Shown here one piece after another: positions 13,474-21,900 of a DNA stretch of 24,893 nt; positions within the stretch are counted from its first letter, which is position 1, and each line of letters opens with the position of its first letter. The stretch covers positions 1 through 24,893 of the forward strand of contig CAZWYJ010000007.1 of assembly GCA_964638165.1 (NCBI GenBank). The letters are read 5' to 3'. Below the pieces are notes generated by a model that was not told the origin of the DNA, ran no database searches, and worked only from the letters and a program-made list of their open reading frames with translations. The DNA comes from 2-12-FULL-60-25 sp964638165. Lineage in GTDB: Bacteria; Patescibacteriota; Patescibacteriia; 2-12-FULL-60-25. Both the position numbers and the translations under genes were made by a program.

Positions 13474-14610
13474 ATATCTCCCTGGCTCCTCCTGGAGCAC
13501 GCGCCCCTTGATTTCAAGGATGCTTAAAAGGCTGCCGATTTCGCCCGAGGATCGGTTTGTAAGGCGAACGAGGTCGTCGGCAGAACGTGGCTCGGAAAGG
13601 AGGGAGAGGAGCTCGGATTCTTGGGGTGTGATTGGCATTTTCGTTCTGGAGGAAGAGATGTGCGCGGCATGCGTAGCGTGGCGAATGCCGAGCGCCTGCC
13701 ACAAATCTTCAATACTCGTACACGGCGTGGCTCCATCTTTGATGAGCTGATTTGTCCCCTGCGAGGATTCCGACCAAATCGAGCCCGGAACCGCGAGGAC
13801 GTCTCTCCCTTGCTCGAGCGCGAGTTTGGCCGTTGTGAGTGCGCCGGATTTTTGACCGGCCTCGATAATGATCGTGGCGTCCGCAAGTCCGGAGATGAGG
13901 CGATTGCGGTGGAGGTAGAGGTAGGGAAGCGTTGGCGTGCGTGGCGCGTGTTCCGAGATTATTGCGCCACCGGCTTCGAGGATGTCATACGCGAGCTTCA
14001 CGTGCGACTGTGGCATGATGGATGCGTCAGATACGCCGCTCGGAACCACGGCAATGGTCGGAAGGTTTGCGGAAATCGCGGATCGATGCGCGCACGCATC
14101 TACGCCGAATGCGAGGCCGGAAACAATGGAAGCATTACTCGCCTGAAGTTCTTGGACGAGAATTTCCGTGCACCGCTTTCCGTAGCTCGTCATACCGCGC
14201 GTGCCAATGACGGCGATCCGTAGTCCGTCGCGCGGGACGCATCCTCGAACGAAGAGGGCGACAGGAGGATCCGGGATCGTTTTGAGAATATCCGGAAAAT
14301 CAGGATCTTCCGGAAGAAGAAAAGCGATCCGCTCCCGTTCGATTTCTTCCAGGTCTTTATCCAGTTCTCCGTGAACGCTCGCGGCGAGGCTCTCTCGTTG
14401 CGTATCGGAAAGACCGGCCTTTTCCCATGCGCGAGGAGAAGAGAGGAAATTGTGGAGGTCGCTCCCCGCAACGGAACGGATACGTCGGATGGCTTGCGTT
14501 CCGCACTCCCATGCGCGAATGAGTCGGTAGGTGGCAAGGCGTTCCTTTGACCAGCGGGTTGGAGAAGGGTAGATGGTAGGTGGTAGGTGGTAGGTAGGGA
14601 GGGGATTCAT
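13450..14610 (-). CDS. dprA: DNA-processing protein DprA (Smf)
   Basis: DprA binds incoming single-stranded DNA during natural transformation, protects it and loads RecA. The Rossmann-type core is clear: IAVIGTRGMTSYG, SIVSGLAFGVDACAHRSA, AIVAVVPSG-like strands, and the GRDVLAVPGSIWSESSQGTNQLIKDGA segment. An N-terminal helical (SAM-like) region and a C-terminal winged-helix-like segment (about 320-375, SELLSLLSEPRSADDLVRLTN) flank it. With the ATG at 14608-14610 the protein has 386 residues, a normal length. Residues about 4-14 (PTYHLPPTIYP) are read from a seven-base repeat, and the C-terminus ends in another. A TTG at 14655 could extend the N-terminus. No Shine-Dalgarno sequence or clear promoter is visible. 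Confidence 0.93.
   Translation of the reverse strand: MNPLPTYHLPPTIYPSPTRWSKERLATYRLIRAWECGTQAIRRIRSVAGSDLHNFLSSPRAWEKAGLSDTQRESLAASVHGELDKDLEEIERERIAFLLPEDPDFPDILKTIPDPPVALFVRGCVPRDGLRIAVIGTRGMTSYGKRCTEILVQELQASNASIVSGLAFGVDACAHRSAISANLPTIAVVPSGVSDASIMPQSHVKLAYDILEAGGAIISEHAPRTPTLPYLYLHRNRLISGLADATIIIEAGQKSGALTTAKLALEQGRDVLAVPGSIWSESSQGTNQLIKDGATPCTSIEDLWQALGIRHATHAAHISSSRTKMPITPQESELLSLLSEPRSADDLVRLTNRSSGEIGSLLSILEIKGRVLQEEPGRYGRVEGRG
14568..14599 (+). repeat. Seven-base tandem repeat at the dprA 5' end
   Basis: The units GGTAGAT, GGTAGGT, GGTAGGT, GGTAGGT and AGGG follow directly. They are in opposite orientation to the GGTAGAG array at the other end of dprA, so the gene is bracketed by an inverted pair. 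The array overlaps the first DprA codons. Confidence 0.8.
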
Positions 14611-14723
14611 AGGCTTGACGAAGAAAGGGGGTTTTGATAAGACAAGGGTATTCAAAAGCGCCTTGCCTACTGTTCACGTGAGACTTTACCCCGGGATTGC
14701 CCCTCCAGCCCGGAATAACAGGT

Positions 14724-14870
14724 CTAGCGTGGGCAGTATGCAGGTCGTTTTGTTTTTGGGTTTGATGGCTTGGCGCATACCTTCGTCAAAATCTGCGCTT
14801 CTCGCTCCGTGTACTGTTCAGTACACATCGCTTCGATGCTCGATTTTTCCTCGGTCTGCATCCAATCCAT
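14724..14870 (-). CDS. Possible small protein (48 aa)
   Basis: In the 396-base gap between pth and dprA, one small frame has a good GGAGG 4 bases before an ATG (14868-14870) and reads a polar, protein-like sequence starting MDWMQTEEKSSIEAM and ending RPAYCPR. It contains three cysteines and no membrane segment. The frame is open further upstream, but that part translates a hairpin repeat. An 18-bp palindrome (GTGTACTG-TT-CAGTACAC, 14809-14826) lies inside it. Being the only frame in the gap with a ribosome site, it may be real, but nothing else supports it. Confidence 0.35.
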   Translation of the reverse strand: MDWMQTEEKSSIEAMCTEQYTEREAQILTKVCAKPSNPKTKRPAYCPR

Positions 14871-14926
14871 CAAACCTCCAAGTTCGGCAGTTTTCACGGA
14901 TAGAGGCTGTGTGGCAATTCCCGCGC

Positions 14927-14992
14927 CCCCCGCCTGCCATCGCCTGCGCGAAGCAATGGCGGGGGCAGGCCGCGATCTACGCCCCACGCCCC
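14927..14992. repeat. GC-rich hairpin plus GGGCGTG-type heptad copy
   Basis: CCCCCGCC (14927-14934) pairs with GGCGGGGG (14958-14965), with alternative pairing of GCCTGCC to GGCAGGC around a TGCGCGAAGC loop. Next to it, CTACGCCCCACGCCCC (14977-14992) is identical over 16 bases to the right arm of the repeat at 18857-18881. Confidence 0.7.
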
Positions 14993-14994
14993 AG

Positions 14995-15022
14995 AAAAAA
15001 ACATCCGCTAGGCGGATGTTTT
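14995..15022 (-). terminator. Terminator overlapping the pth stop codon
   Basis: ACATCCGC (15001-15008) pairs with GCGGATGT (15012-15019) around a 3-base loop, extended by A-T pairs. On the minus strand it is followed by seven T. The pth stop codon (15008-15010) lies in the loop and stem, so the ribosome finishes inside the terminator hairpin. Confidence 0.85.
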
Positions 15023-15577
15023 GTCTTTTTTGTTCCAGGCATTGGAGGCTTTGGTAATGCCTCCTTCTATCCAGTCTCGCATTCCGGAAACCATGTCAAG
15101 GGGTTTCGGAAGCTCTTTTGGGGATAAGCGGGAGAGAACCCAGTCTTCTGTGGCAATTGGCTTCGTAGGTTTGCCGATGCCGAGGCGCAGACGGGCAATG
15201 GCTTTTGATCCAAGTTTCTGCTGGATGTCCTTGATGCCATTGTGCCCGGCCGGACTTCCTTGCGCCATGAATTTCATCCGTCCGGTCTCGATATCAAGGT
15301 CATCATGCACGATCAGGATATCTCCGACCTCAATGCCGTAGAAGGAAGTGATCGCGTTCACAGCATCTCCAGAGAGATTCATGAAGGTGAGGGGCTTCGC
15401 GAGGAGGACTTTTTCTTCTCCATGCCGAAACGAGGCGATCTCCGCGTGTCGCTTGCGATCCGTTTTCCATGGAGCGCCTTCCTTGTTCGCGAGCGCATCA
15501 ACAGCAAGGAAGCCGGCATTGTGCCGGGTGCGTTCATACTCGTGCCCCGGATTTCCGAGTCCAACGATGAGTTTCAT
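15008..15577 (-). CDS. pth: Peptidyl-tRNA hydrolase
   Basis: Pth cleaves peptidyl-tRNAs dropped from ribosomes, recycling tRNA. The 189-residue length is standard. The start MKLIVGLGNPG is the family start, with N9 and the catalytic H19 in RTRHNAGF. Then come FMNLSGDAV, HDDLDIETG with the catalytic aspartate, and GHNGIKDIQQKLG, which contacts the tRNA acceptor. The C-terminus is short and basic. It lies 57 bases downstream of der on the same strand, so the two may be co-transcribed; that gap contains a small seven-base repeat and no clear promoter or Shine-Dalgarno sequence. Confidence 0.96.
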   Translation of the reverse strand: MKLIVGLGNPGHEYERTRHNAGFLAVDALANKEGAPWKTDRKRHAEIASFRHGEEKVLLAKPLTFMNLSGDAVNAITSFYGIEVGDILIVHDDLDIETGRMKFMAQGSPAGHNGIKDIQQKLGSKAIARLRLGIGKPTKPIATEDWVLSRLSPKELPKPLDMVSGMRDWIEGGITKASNAWNKKDKTSA

Positions 15578-15582
15578 AGGAA

Positions 15583-15596
15583 GGTCGTAGGTCGTA
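15583..15596 (+). repeat. Two-unit heptad repeat upstream of pth
   Basis: GGTCGTA occurs twice in tandem between der and pth, 5 bases from the pth start codon. It is short, but fits the seven-base pattern found in other gaps. Confidence 0.5.
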
Positions 15597-15634
15597 GCTT
15601 GTCCCGAGGCTTTTGCGAGGGATTGGGCGCAGGT

Positions 15635-17185
15635 CTAAAATTTGGAGCGCTTCTTTGGCTTGCGGATAATGCCTCGTATGCGGGATTTTGGTGCAGCAGG
15701 AGCGACCTTTTTCTTCTTCGGTGCGTCGTATGTCTGCTCAATACCTTCACCGCGAAGATTCCATGCGCGTTCCGATTTTGCCATCGGAACATTCGAAGCG
15801 CGAACGTCAATCGGCGTTCCCTCGAACCCGTACTTTTCGCGGATGCGCCGTTCGAGGAATTTGAGCCAACTCGGATGCAGTGTCTCTTTTTCTCCGCGCA
15901 CGGTCACGAGAAAAGTCGGTGGCGCGGTATTCGTCTGCGCGATGTCGTGGATATGTGGAGATTTCGGTCCAAGCACCTGAAGCGGCTTCTTTTGTTTGAT
16001 GACGCTCTTGAGTAGACGGTTGATGGCATTGTAATCAATGACCCGATAGCGTTCCTGCTGGATACGAATAGCGGCATCGAGGACATCCGTTGTTCGGCGA
16101 TGGACTTTTGCGGAAACGAAGATGATTGGCGCCCAGGAAAGGAAGGGGAAGATGGCGCGCAAGCGCGCCTCGGCTTCCGTGGCGCTTCGCGTTGTTTTTT
16201 CTTCGACGAGATCCCACTTGTTTACCGCGATGATGAGACCCTTGCGTTCTTCCTTCATGAGTCCGCCCAGTTCCTTGTCCGCACCCAGGGGATCAATGGT
16301 GGCGTCAAGCACGAGCACGGCAATATCTGCGCGATCGAGCGCGTTCTTGTTTCGATCGATCGCTTCGTGCTCGATATCGTCCTTGATCCGTGCGCGTTTT
16401 CGCATGCCTGCCGTGTCCACGAGTACGATTTTGCGTCCGTCATACATGAGCTCGGTATCTTGCGGTTCGCGTGTGGTGTGCGGTTGATCCGCCACGATGA
16501 CGCGCTGCTCTCCGAGGATGGCATTAACGAGGGAAGACTTCCCGACATTCGTCCGTCCCATGATGACGACGTGAATCGGTCCGTCCGGTCCGCTTTCCCG
16601 TCTCGTTTCGCGCGTCGGTCCCCGCACTTTTTTTCGTGCTTCCTCAAGAGGTTTTCCGGTTTTTTTGAGCGCGTGATAGATCGCGTCGAGCAGATCTCCC
16701 ACGCCCTTGCCCGTGGCGCCACTAATCGGAAGGGGATCTCCCATGCCGAGTCCATATACGCCGGTTCCGCCCAGTTCAGCGATGTCACGTGCGTTATCTG
16801 CCTTGTTCGCCACGAGGATGGTCGGTTTTTTGAGCCGGCGGAGTTCTTTGGCGAGTTGAACGTCCTCGGCGATGACGCCGACTTTGGTATCAAACAGGAA
16901 GAGAATGACGTCCGCTTCGCGCATGGCAATATCCACTTGTTCGCGGATGCCTCGCCCGACGTCGTTATCTTCCACGTCCACGCCACCGGTATCAATGAAT
17001 TGGAATTCCATGCCACGCCAAACCGCTGTTTCGATATTGCGGTCGCGCGTGGTGTGCGGCCGATCGGAAATGATCGCGCGCCTCCCTTCGACGACCCTAT
17101 TCCAGAGCGTTGATTTTCCCACATTGGCACGACCGACAATGGCGATGACGGGGAGGGTGGAGCGGGTTACGCGAGGGTGTTCCAT
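15635..17185 (-). CDS. der: Ribosome-assembly GTPase Der (EngA)
   Basis: Der has two tandem GTPase domains and a KH-like domain and is needed for 50S assembly. Both G domains are complete: GRANVGKS at 18-25 with DTGG and NKAD, and GRTNVGKS near 210 with DTAGM and NKWD. The C-terminal KH-like part includes FLVTVRGEKETLHPSWLKFLERRIREKYGFEGTP in pieces. The protein has 516 residues, a little longer than the usual 440-490, because of a Lys/Arg-rich tail of about 40 residues. I chose the ATG at 17183-17185 over an upstream extension that translates a repeat. It has no Shine-Dalgarno sequence; two GATACT boxes close to the ATG may be the -10. Confidence 0.95.
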   Translation of the reverse strand: MEHPRVTRSTLPVIAIVGRANVGKSTLWNRVVEGRRAIISDRPHTTRDRNIETAVWRGMEFQFIDTGGVDVEDNDVGRGIREQVDIAMREADVILFLFDTKVGVIAEDVQLAKELRRLKKPTILVANKADNARDIAELGGTGVYGLGMGDPLPISGATGKGVGDLLDAIYHALKKTGKPLEEARKKVRGPTRETRRESGPDGPIHVVIMGRTNVGKSSLVNAILGEQRVIVADQPHTTREPQDTELMYDGRKIVLVDTAGMRKRARIKDDIEHEAIDRNKNALDRADIAVLVLDATIDPLGADKELGGLMKEERKGLIIAVNKWDLVEEKTTRSATEAEARLRAIFPFLSWAPIIFVSAKVHRRTTDVLDAAIRIQQERYRVIDYNAINRLLKSVIKQKKPLQVLGPKSPHIHDIAQTNTAPPTFLVTVRGEKETLHPSWLKFLERRIREKYGFEGTPIDVRASNVPMAKSERAWNLRGEGIEQTYDAPKKKKVAPAAPKSRIRGIIRKPKKRSKF

Positions 17186-17213
17186 AGCAGTATCAGTATC
17201 AGTTGGCGAACGC

Positions 17214-17280
17214 GTTGATTGGTAAGTGGTTGATTGGTTTTTGCAACAAGCTTTCCCCAATCAACTACTTACTAATCAAC
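17214..17280. repeat. 24-bp inverted repeat between lcp and der
   Basis: Arms 17214-17237 and 17257-17280 pair at 22 of 24 positions around a 19-base loop. The units (GTTGATT, GGTAAGT, GGTTGATT) approximate a seven-base period. There is no T-run after either arm. The pair fills most of the gap between the two minus-strand genes. Confidence 0.8.
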
Positions 17281-17292
17281 TAATCATCTACT

Positions 17293-18714
17293 TTAAAACT
17301 GCGTTGAGACGTTTGTGCCGAGGATGACGAGGAAATCCGTTTGATTTTCATCGGCCGGAGACTGTTCATTCTGCGTTGTGGTCGAGGTTGCCCATGACGG
17401 GGTGGTTGTTGCAACGCTGGCTTTGAGCGCGGATCGGAGTTTTTCCAGATCCTCCGCCTTCGCGCCGTGCGTGAGATCAATGATCGTCGTTTGCGCGTAG
17501 TCTCGGCGGGCGGCATTCCCAACGGTCTCGATAAGGTAGCCTTTTGATCGCAGATTTTGGGATGCCCGAGAGGCGAGACCCGTGACATTCGTGCCATTGC
17601 GGACTTCGAGACGGATCGGCGTGACCCCCTGTTTGACTTCCTCCGCCTCTTCGCCGAACGGATGTTGCGCGATCATTTGGATCTCGGACCAATCGGGTTC
17701 TTTCGGGAAGAGCATGTACGCGCCGTTCACCATTTGGGAGGCGAGCTCTCCGTCTGCGGCATTCGTGAGCACGCGCATGGTCACACGGTCGGAGGAGAAG
17801 CTCTTCGCAAGCGGGGCGAGCTTGATCATGTCCCACGGCGTGAGATCCGTCTGGATGTTTGAAGCGATTGCCTGGTAGAGTTTGGTGACCTTGGACGGAT
17901 TCGTGAGCGTGCCCATGGAGAGGAGCTTGTCCTTCACGGCGAGCATGATAATTTGCTGGCGACGCGATCGGGCGAAATCACTTCCTTCCCCGTTGTTTCC
18001 ATGACGCGATCGGGCGTAGATGAGCGCCTGGTCTCCGTTCATGTTCTGCTCACCCGCTTTAAAAGAAACGGTTTGCCATTTATCATCTTCCGTTGGGTAC
18101 TCATTATCCGTAAAGCCCCGTTCCACGTTTACGTCAATTCCGTCAATGGCATCGACGAGGTCAACGAAGGCATTGAAGTTGATCTTAATGGCGTGGTCAA
18201 TGGTGATGTCGAACAGCTCCTCGAAGGCATCGGCGGTTTCCCTGGCGCCTTGTCCGGGATTCGACTGTTCGGCGTATGCGTTTACGGCATTGATTTTGAT
18301 AAACTTCCCGCCACCGAGAGGGTAGGCGAGATCGCGGGGGACGGACATGATGCCGATGCGATTCGTTTTGAGGTCGGCTGTTGCGATGAGGATGGTGTCC
18401 GCGAGTTCCGGTCCGGAGTGTCCTGTTCCGCCAACGCCCATAATGAGGAAGGTGAGACGGTCGTCCGCGATTGCATTTCCGGCCCCGGCCGATGGTTCCC
18501 CCCATGCGAGCCGACGGATATCGGCGATGATCGGGAGATTGCCCATTTCGTCGAGCACGCTCGTGCCATGCGTGGCCGCTCGGTAGGATGCGCCGGCACC
18601 AACAGCGGCGAGAATCCCCACGGAAACGGCAAAAATGACCGCGATAAACGCGGTTGTTTGACGGGCTTTGCGCTCAGCCTCTCCACCCAAGAGGTCAACC
18701 TTGATTCCGTACAT
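17293..18714 (-). CDS. LytR-CpsA-Psr (LCP) family cell-envelope transferase
   Basis: LCP enzymes move lipid-linked polymers such as teichoic acids or capsule onto the cell wall. The 473-residue protein has a short cytoplasmic start and one membrane anchor (about 21-45). The LCP domain follows (about 85-270), with ADTILIATADLKTNRIGIMSVPRDL carrying the SDT- and PRD-like motifs in separate strands, NAYAEQ, FVDLVDAIDGIDVNV, and the arginine-rich YARSRHGNN...DFARSRRQQ. A LytR_C-type domain (about 365-425, IRLEVRNGTNVTGLA) and a Thr/Ser/Asn-rich tail follow. The catalytic part should face outside. The start ATG lies 12 bases beyond a -10 box with no Shine-Dalgarno sequence. Confidence 0.93.
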   Translation of the reverse strand: MYGIKVDLLGGEAERKARQTTAFIAVIFAVSVGILAAVGAGASYRAATHGTSVLDEMGNLPIIADIRRLAWGEPSAGAGNAIADDRLTFLIMGVGGTGHSGPELADTILIATADLKTNRIGIMSVPRDLAYPLGGGKFIKINAVNAYAEQSNPGQGARETADAFEELFDITIDHAIKINFNAFVDLVDAIDGIDVNVERGFTDNEYPTEDDKWQTVSFKAGEQNMNGDQALIYARSRHGNNGEGSDFARSRRQQIIMLAVKDKLLSMGTLTNPSKVTKLYQAIASNIQTDLTPWDMIKLAPLAKSFSSDRVTMRVLTNAADGELASQMVNGAYMLFPKEPDWSEIQMIAQHPFGEEAEEVKQGVTPIRLEVRNGTNVTGLASRASQNLRSKGYLIETVGNAARRDYAQTTIIDLTHGAKAEDLEKLRSALKASVATTTPSWATSTTTQNEQSPADENQTDFLVILGTNVSTQF

Positions 18715-18726
18715 GTTTCGTTCGTG

Positions 18727-18755
18727 AGTGTAGCGTGAAATGAGGGGAATGGGAA
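18727..18755 (-). promoter_or_regulatory. Promoter of lcp
   Basis: TTCCCA (18750-18755), 17 bases, TACACT (18727-18732) on the minus strand; the ATG follows after 12 bases, implying a leader of about 5 bases. Confidence 0.5.
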
Positions 18756-18756
18756 G

Positions 18757-18881
18757 GGCGTGGGGCGTGGGGCGTAGGGCGTAGGGAATGATAGATTGTG
18801 CGTGGTACGCGGAATGTTTTTTGACGACGTCTGTTCAGGAATCGAAAATCTCTACACCCCACGCCCTACGCCCCACGCCCC
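18757..18881. repeat. Heptad inverted repeat pair between lcp and the secretion locus
   Basis: The left array has units GGGCGTG, GGGCGTG, GGGCGTA, GGGCGTA from about 18757. Its part at 18762-18786 pairs with 18857-18881 at 23 of 25 positions, 70 bases apart. The interior has no plausible gene. The element separates two divergent transcription units. Confidence 0.85.
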
Positions 18882-18889
18882 AAATATGC

Positions 18890-18895
18890 TATCCT
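18890..18895 (+). promoter_or_regulatory. -10 box of the secretion locus
   Basis: TATCCT lies 11 bases before the ATG at 18907. The matching -35 position falls in the GC-rich repeat arm and is not recognisable. The same -10 hexamer is used at topA. Confidence 0.35.
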
Positions 18896-18906
18896 ACACA
18901 CATCCC

Positions 18907-21900
18907 ATGATATTCTCACGGAGGAAGAATGAGTGTGGAAAAGTCTCCAACGCGGTTCGCATGGAACGTTGGTGGCTTCTTGGCGTTTTCGTCCTCGCCG
19001 TGATCGGTCTTGCCTTTCCGACGGGCGCAACGCTCGCTTTGGGTCTCTCAGATGCGATCAATTGGGTTCTTGTTATTTTTGCGAACTGCTTGGCATGGGT
19101 CATACAGATGGTCGGAAACCTCGTTGTCATGTTGGTTGATACGCTGATTCAGATCGCGCAGTACAATACATTCGTTGACGCGCACCCTGTGCGGGTCGGG
19201 TGGCCTCTGATTCGCGATGTCACGAACATGTTCTTCATCGTGATCTTGCTCCTCATCGCTTTCTCCGTGATTATTCGATGGTCAAAATTTAATAACTGGA
19301 AAGGGACATTGCCGAAGTTTTTACTCATGGCGGTCTTGATCAATTTTTCGCTTCCGCTCATTGGAATTTTGATTGATTTTTCGCAGGTGCTCATGCTCAC
19401 ATTCGTGAACGGGTTTAGAGCCGCCGCCGCCGGAAATTTCGTGCAAGTTTTGAAGCTCGACAAGGTCCTGCAGATAGCGAATGCGCCGATTGATTCGGGC
19501 AGTCCGTTCCTCGTACAACTCGTGGCCGCGGAAATGTTCGGCATCTTCATCCTCGGACTCACGTGCACGCTCATGCTCATCATGTGCATCTATCTTGTCG
19601 TGCGCATCGTTGGCCTGTGGGTGGCATTAATCTTGAGTCCTTTGGCGTTTTTCATGACAGCGGTGCCGAGCGCACTGGCGTCCAAGATTAGTGGGATTGC
19701 GGATGATTATTGGGGCAAGCTCTCCTCCATGCTTACCGGAGGCCCGATCATGGCGTTCTTCCTGTGGCTGACGCTCGCGACCGTATCGAACGGAGGGCTC
19801 GGTTCGATCGTGCCGGAGGGGGCGAACGTGAGGCAGTCCGAACAGCAGCAGGTGGAGCGGTATTTCGTCAGCGCAATCGGGAGCGTGGAGGATTTTGGTA
19901 TTTACCTTTTTGGCATCATCATGATGTTCACGGGTCTCTCAACAGCCGTGAGCGCGAGCGGCAAGCTCAACTCAACGCTCGGGAGCGTGACCGGGAAAAT
20001 AAAGAGTGGCGGGGTTTGGGCTTCCAAGATGGCGGCGTATGGGGGCGCTTTGGCCGGGGGAGCCTATGCCGGGCGCGTGGCTGGTAAGGTGGGTGGCCGG
20101 GCGGGGAGTTGGGTGGATCAGCGCGTAGGCGTCACGAAAGGCGTTGGGAATCTTGTTCGGAGCACGGGTCTGACCTTGAAGATGCCAGCTTTGGCTGCAG
20201 CGGGAACGCGTCTTCGTGATACGCGCGCCCGTGCCGTTGAAGCGCGTGGCAAGAAATACGACGAGCAGGTTAAGGACATGAAGCTTTCACCTGAGGAGCA
20301 GGTGAAATATGCCCAGCGCATAGAGGCGGGGTCATGGAGCAATGACAAGCGGACGGCCATGAAAGAGCGTCTCTTGAAGATGGGGACGAAGAAAGAGGGG
20401 AAGGACGCGCTTTTGAAGGAATACGAAGAGGCGGCAAAGCAGAGTGCGGAGAGGGCAGGATTGAAGACCGGAGAGGGCGCAACGGATGAGCAAAAGGCTG
20501 CCTACGCGGCGCACATCGAAGCGTATAAAAAAGAGCAGTTTACGAAGAAGCAGAAGGAGCGTTTGCGGGAGTACGAAAAAACGAATGCGGGTGATGAAGA
20601 TAAGATGAAGTTCTCCAAGGAGACGATTGAGGCGAGCCCGTCTTTGGCGAAAGATACGTATAATCATGTCATGACGGAGATGGAGAAGGATCCGAATTAC
20701 TATCGGAAAATTCGGATGGAAGAGTTTGAGAATCCGGACGTATTGCGCGCCATCATGGAGCATGAAAAAGTTTTTGATGAAAAAGGTGAGATTGATAAAA
20801 CGAATACATTCTATAAGGAGGTCATGGCGAAGGGGGGCGCTCGCGCAAATCTGTTTAAGGCGTATGCGGAAGATGTTCGTCGTGCCGCTGACGCGAAGGG
20901 GGTTAATCCGAACGAGCTCTTAAAAGATTCAGCCACCCTACAAGAGACGGGATTATTAAGCGGGAGGTATGTTCAGACGAAGGACAGGAAGCATTATCCA
21001 GATGGATATCAGCATATCGCGGCTCCATTGCTGGGAGAGGTTGAGGCGCAGAAAGCTCCGGGTGCGGGCGCAGGTTCTGCGGCTACTCCCGTTGCCGGTG
21101 AGTCGTCCGCTCCTCGTCGTGTAGAAACGCCGGAGGCACGTAATGCGGAAGGACGAGTGGCTAGTGCTCGTGCTCGCGTGGAGCATGTTCGTGAAATGCC
21201 AGCTGGTCCGGATCGCGATCGTGAGGCGCGAGATGCGCAGGTTGGTCTTCGCGAGGCGCAGGCGTCTGCGGTTGCGGCCGGCGCGCGACTTGATCGGACG
21301 TATGAGATGAGTGGCGACGGAGCATTCTTTTCAAGCGATGATGATAAGCATTTTGAGGAACAGGTGGCGAAGCTTCACGAGGAAGCCAAGACGGATTTAC
21401 AGGCATACGAGAACGTAGACACGGAAATGCTCATGCGGAGCCCGAATGGAGATAATAATGCTCGCGCGGCATTTGTGAGACAGACGAAGGTTAAGGATCT
21501 GCGCGCGGCATACGATCGCGCGAAGCAGAGCGGAGATGCGAAGACGGTTCGGAGGGTGGCGGATATGGTACGTATCGTGGAGACGGAGGGGTCAAAGATT
21601 GAAGCCCTGATCCGAGCGCAGAATGCGCGAAATCAAAAAGCAAATGAGGCGCAGGTGAAGAAGTTTGGGGACAATGCGCATGTCGTTGATCTCATTGATG
21701 AGAACAAAGTTTTGCAAGCGGCATTGAGCGGTGATGAGGGGGCATTGAAGGCGGCGCTCGGAGGCTCTGGTTTAAAGATCAGCATGGATAATGCCCAAGC
21801 GCTTAGAAAGAAGACGGCAATCGCCGCGACCACGGAATTCGTTGATGTGAAAAAGCATGCGACATCGCGTGGTGGCGTGGCGATTCGGTCAGCGATGCGG

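Noticed and set aside
13448..14599. Short regularly spaced repeats as a CRISPR array
   Set aside because: Units are seven bases, contiguous, without spacers, and no cas genes are present.
6947..14690. CACGTG-centred sequences as candidate parS sites (for example near 6953 and 14681)
   Set aside because: The flanks do not match TGTTTCACGTGAAACA well; the best shows only about half of the outer positions.
16100..17113. 337-codon plus-strand frame opposite der
   Set aside because: Antisense shadow of der; no start signal and no recognisable protein features.
18929..19003. 24-codon frame with GGAGG upstream (ATG at 18929) inside the start of the TrbL-like gene
   Set aside because: It overlaps the membrane protein in another frame, is very short, and nothing shows that it is used; the GGAGG may be chance in AGG codons.
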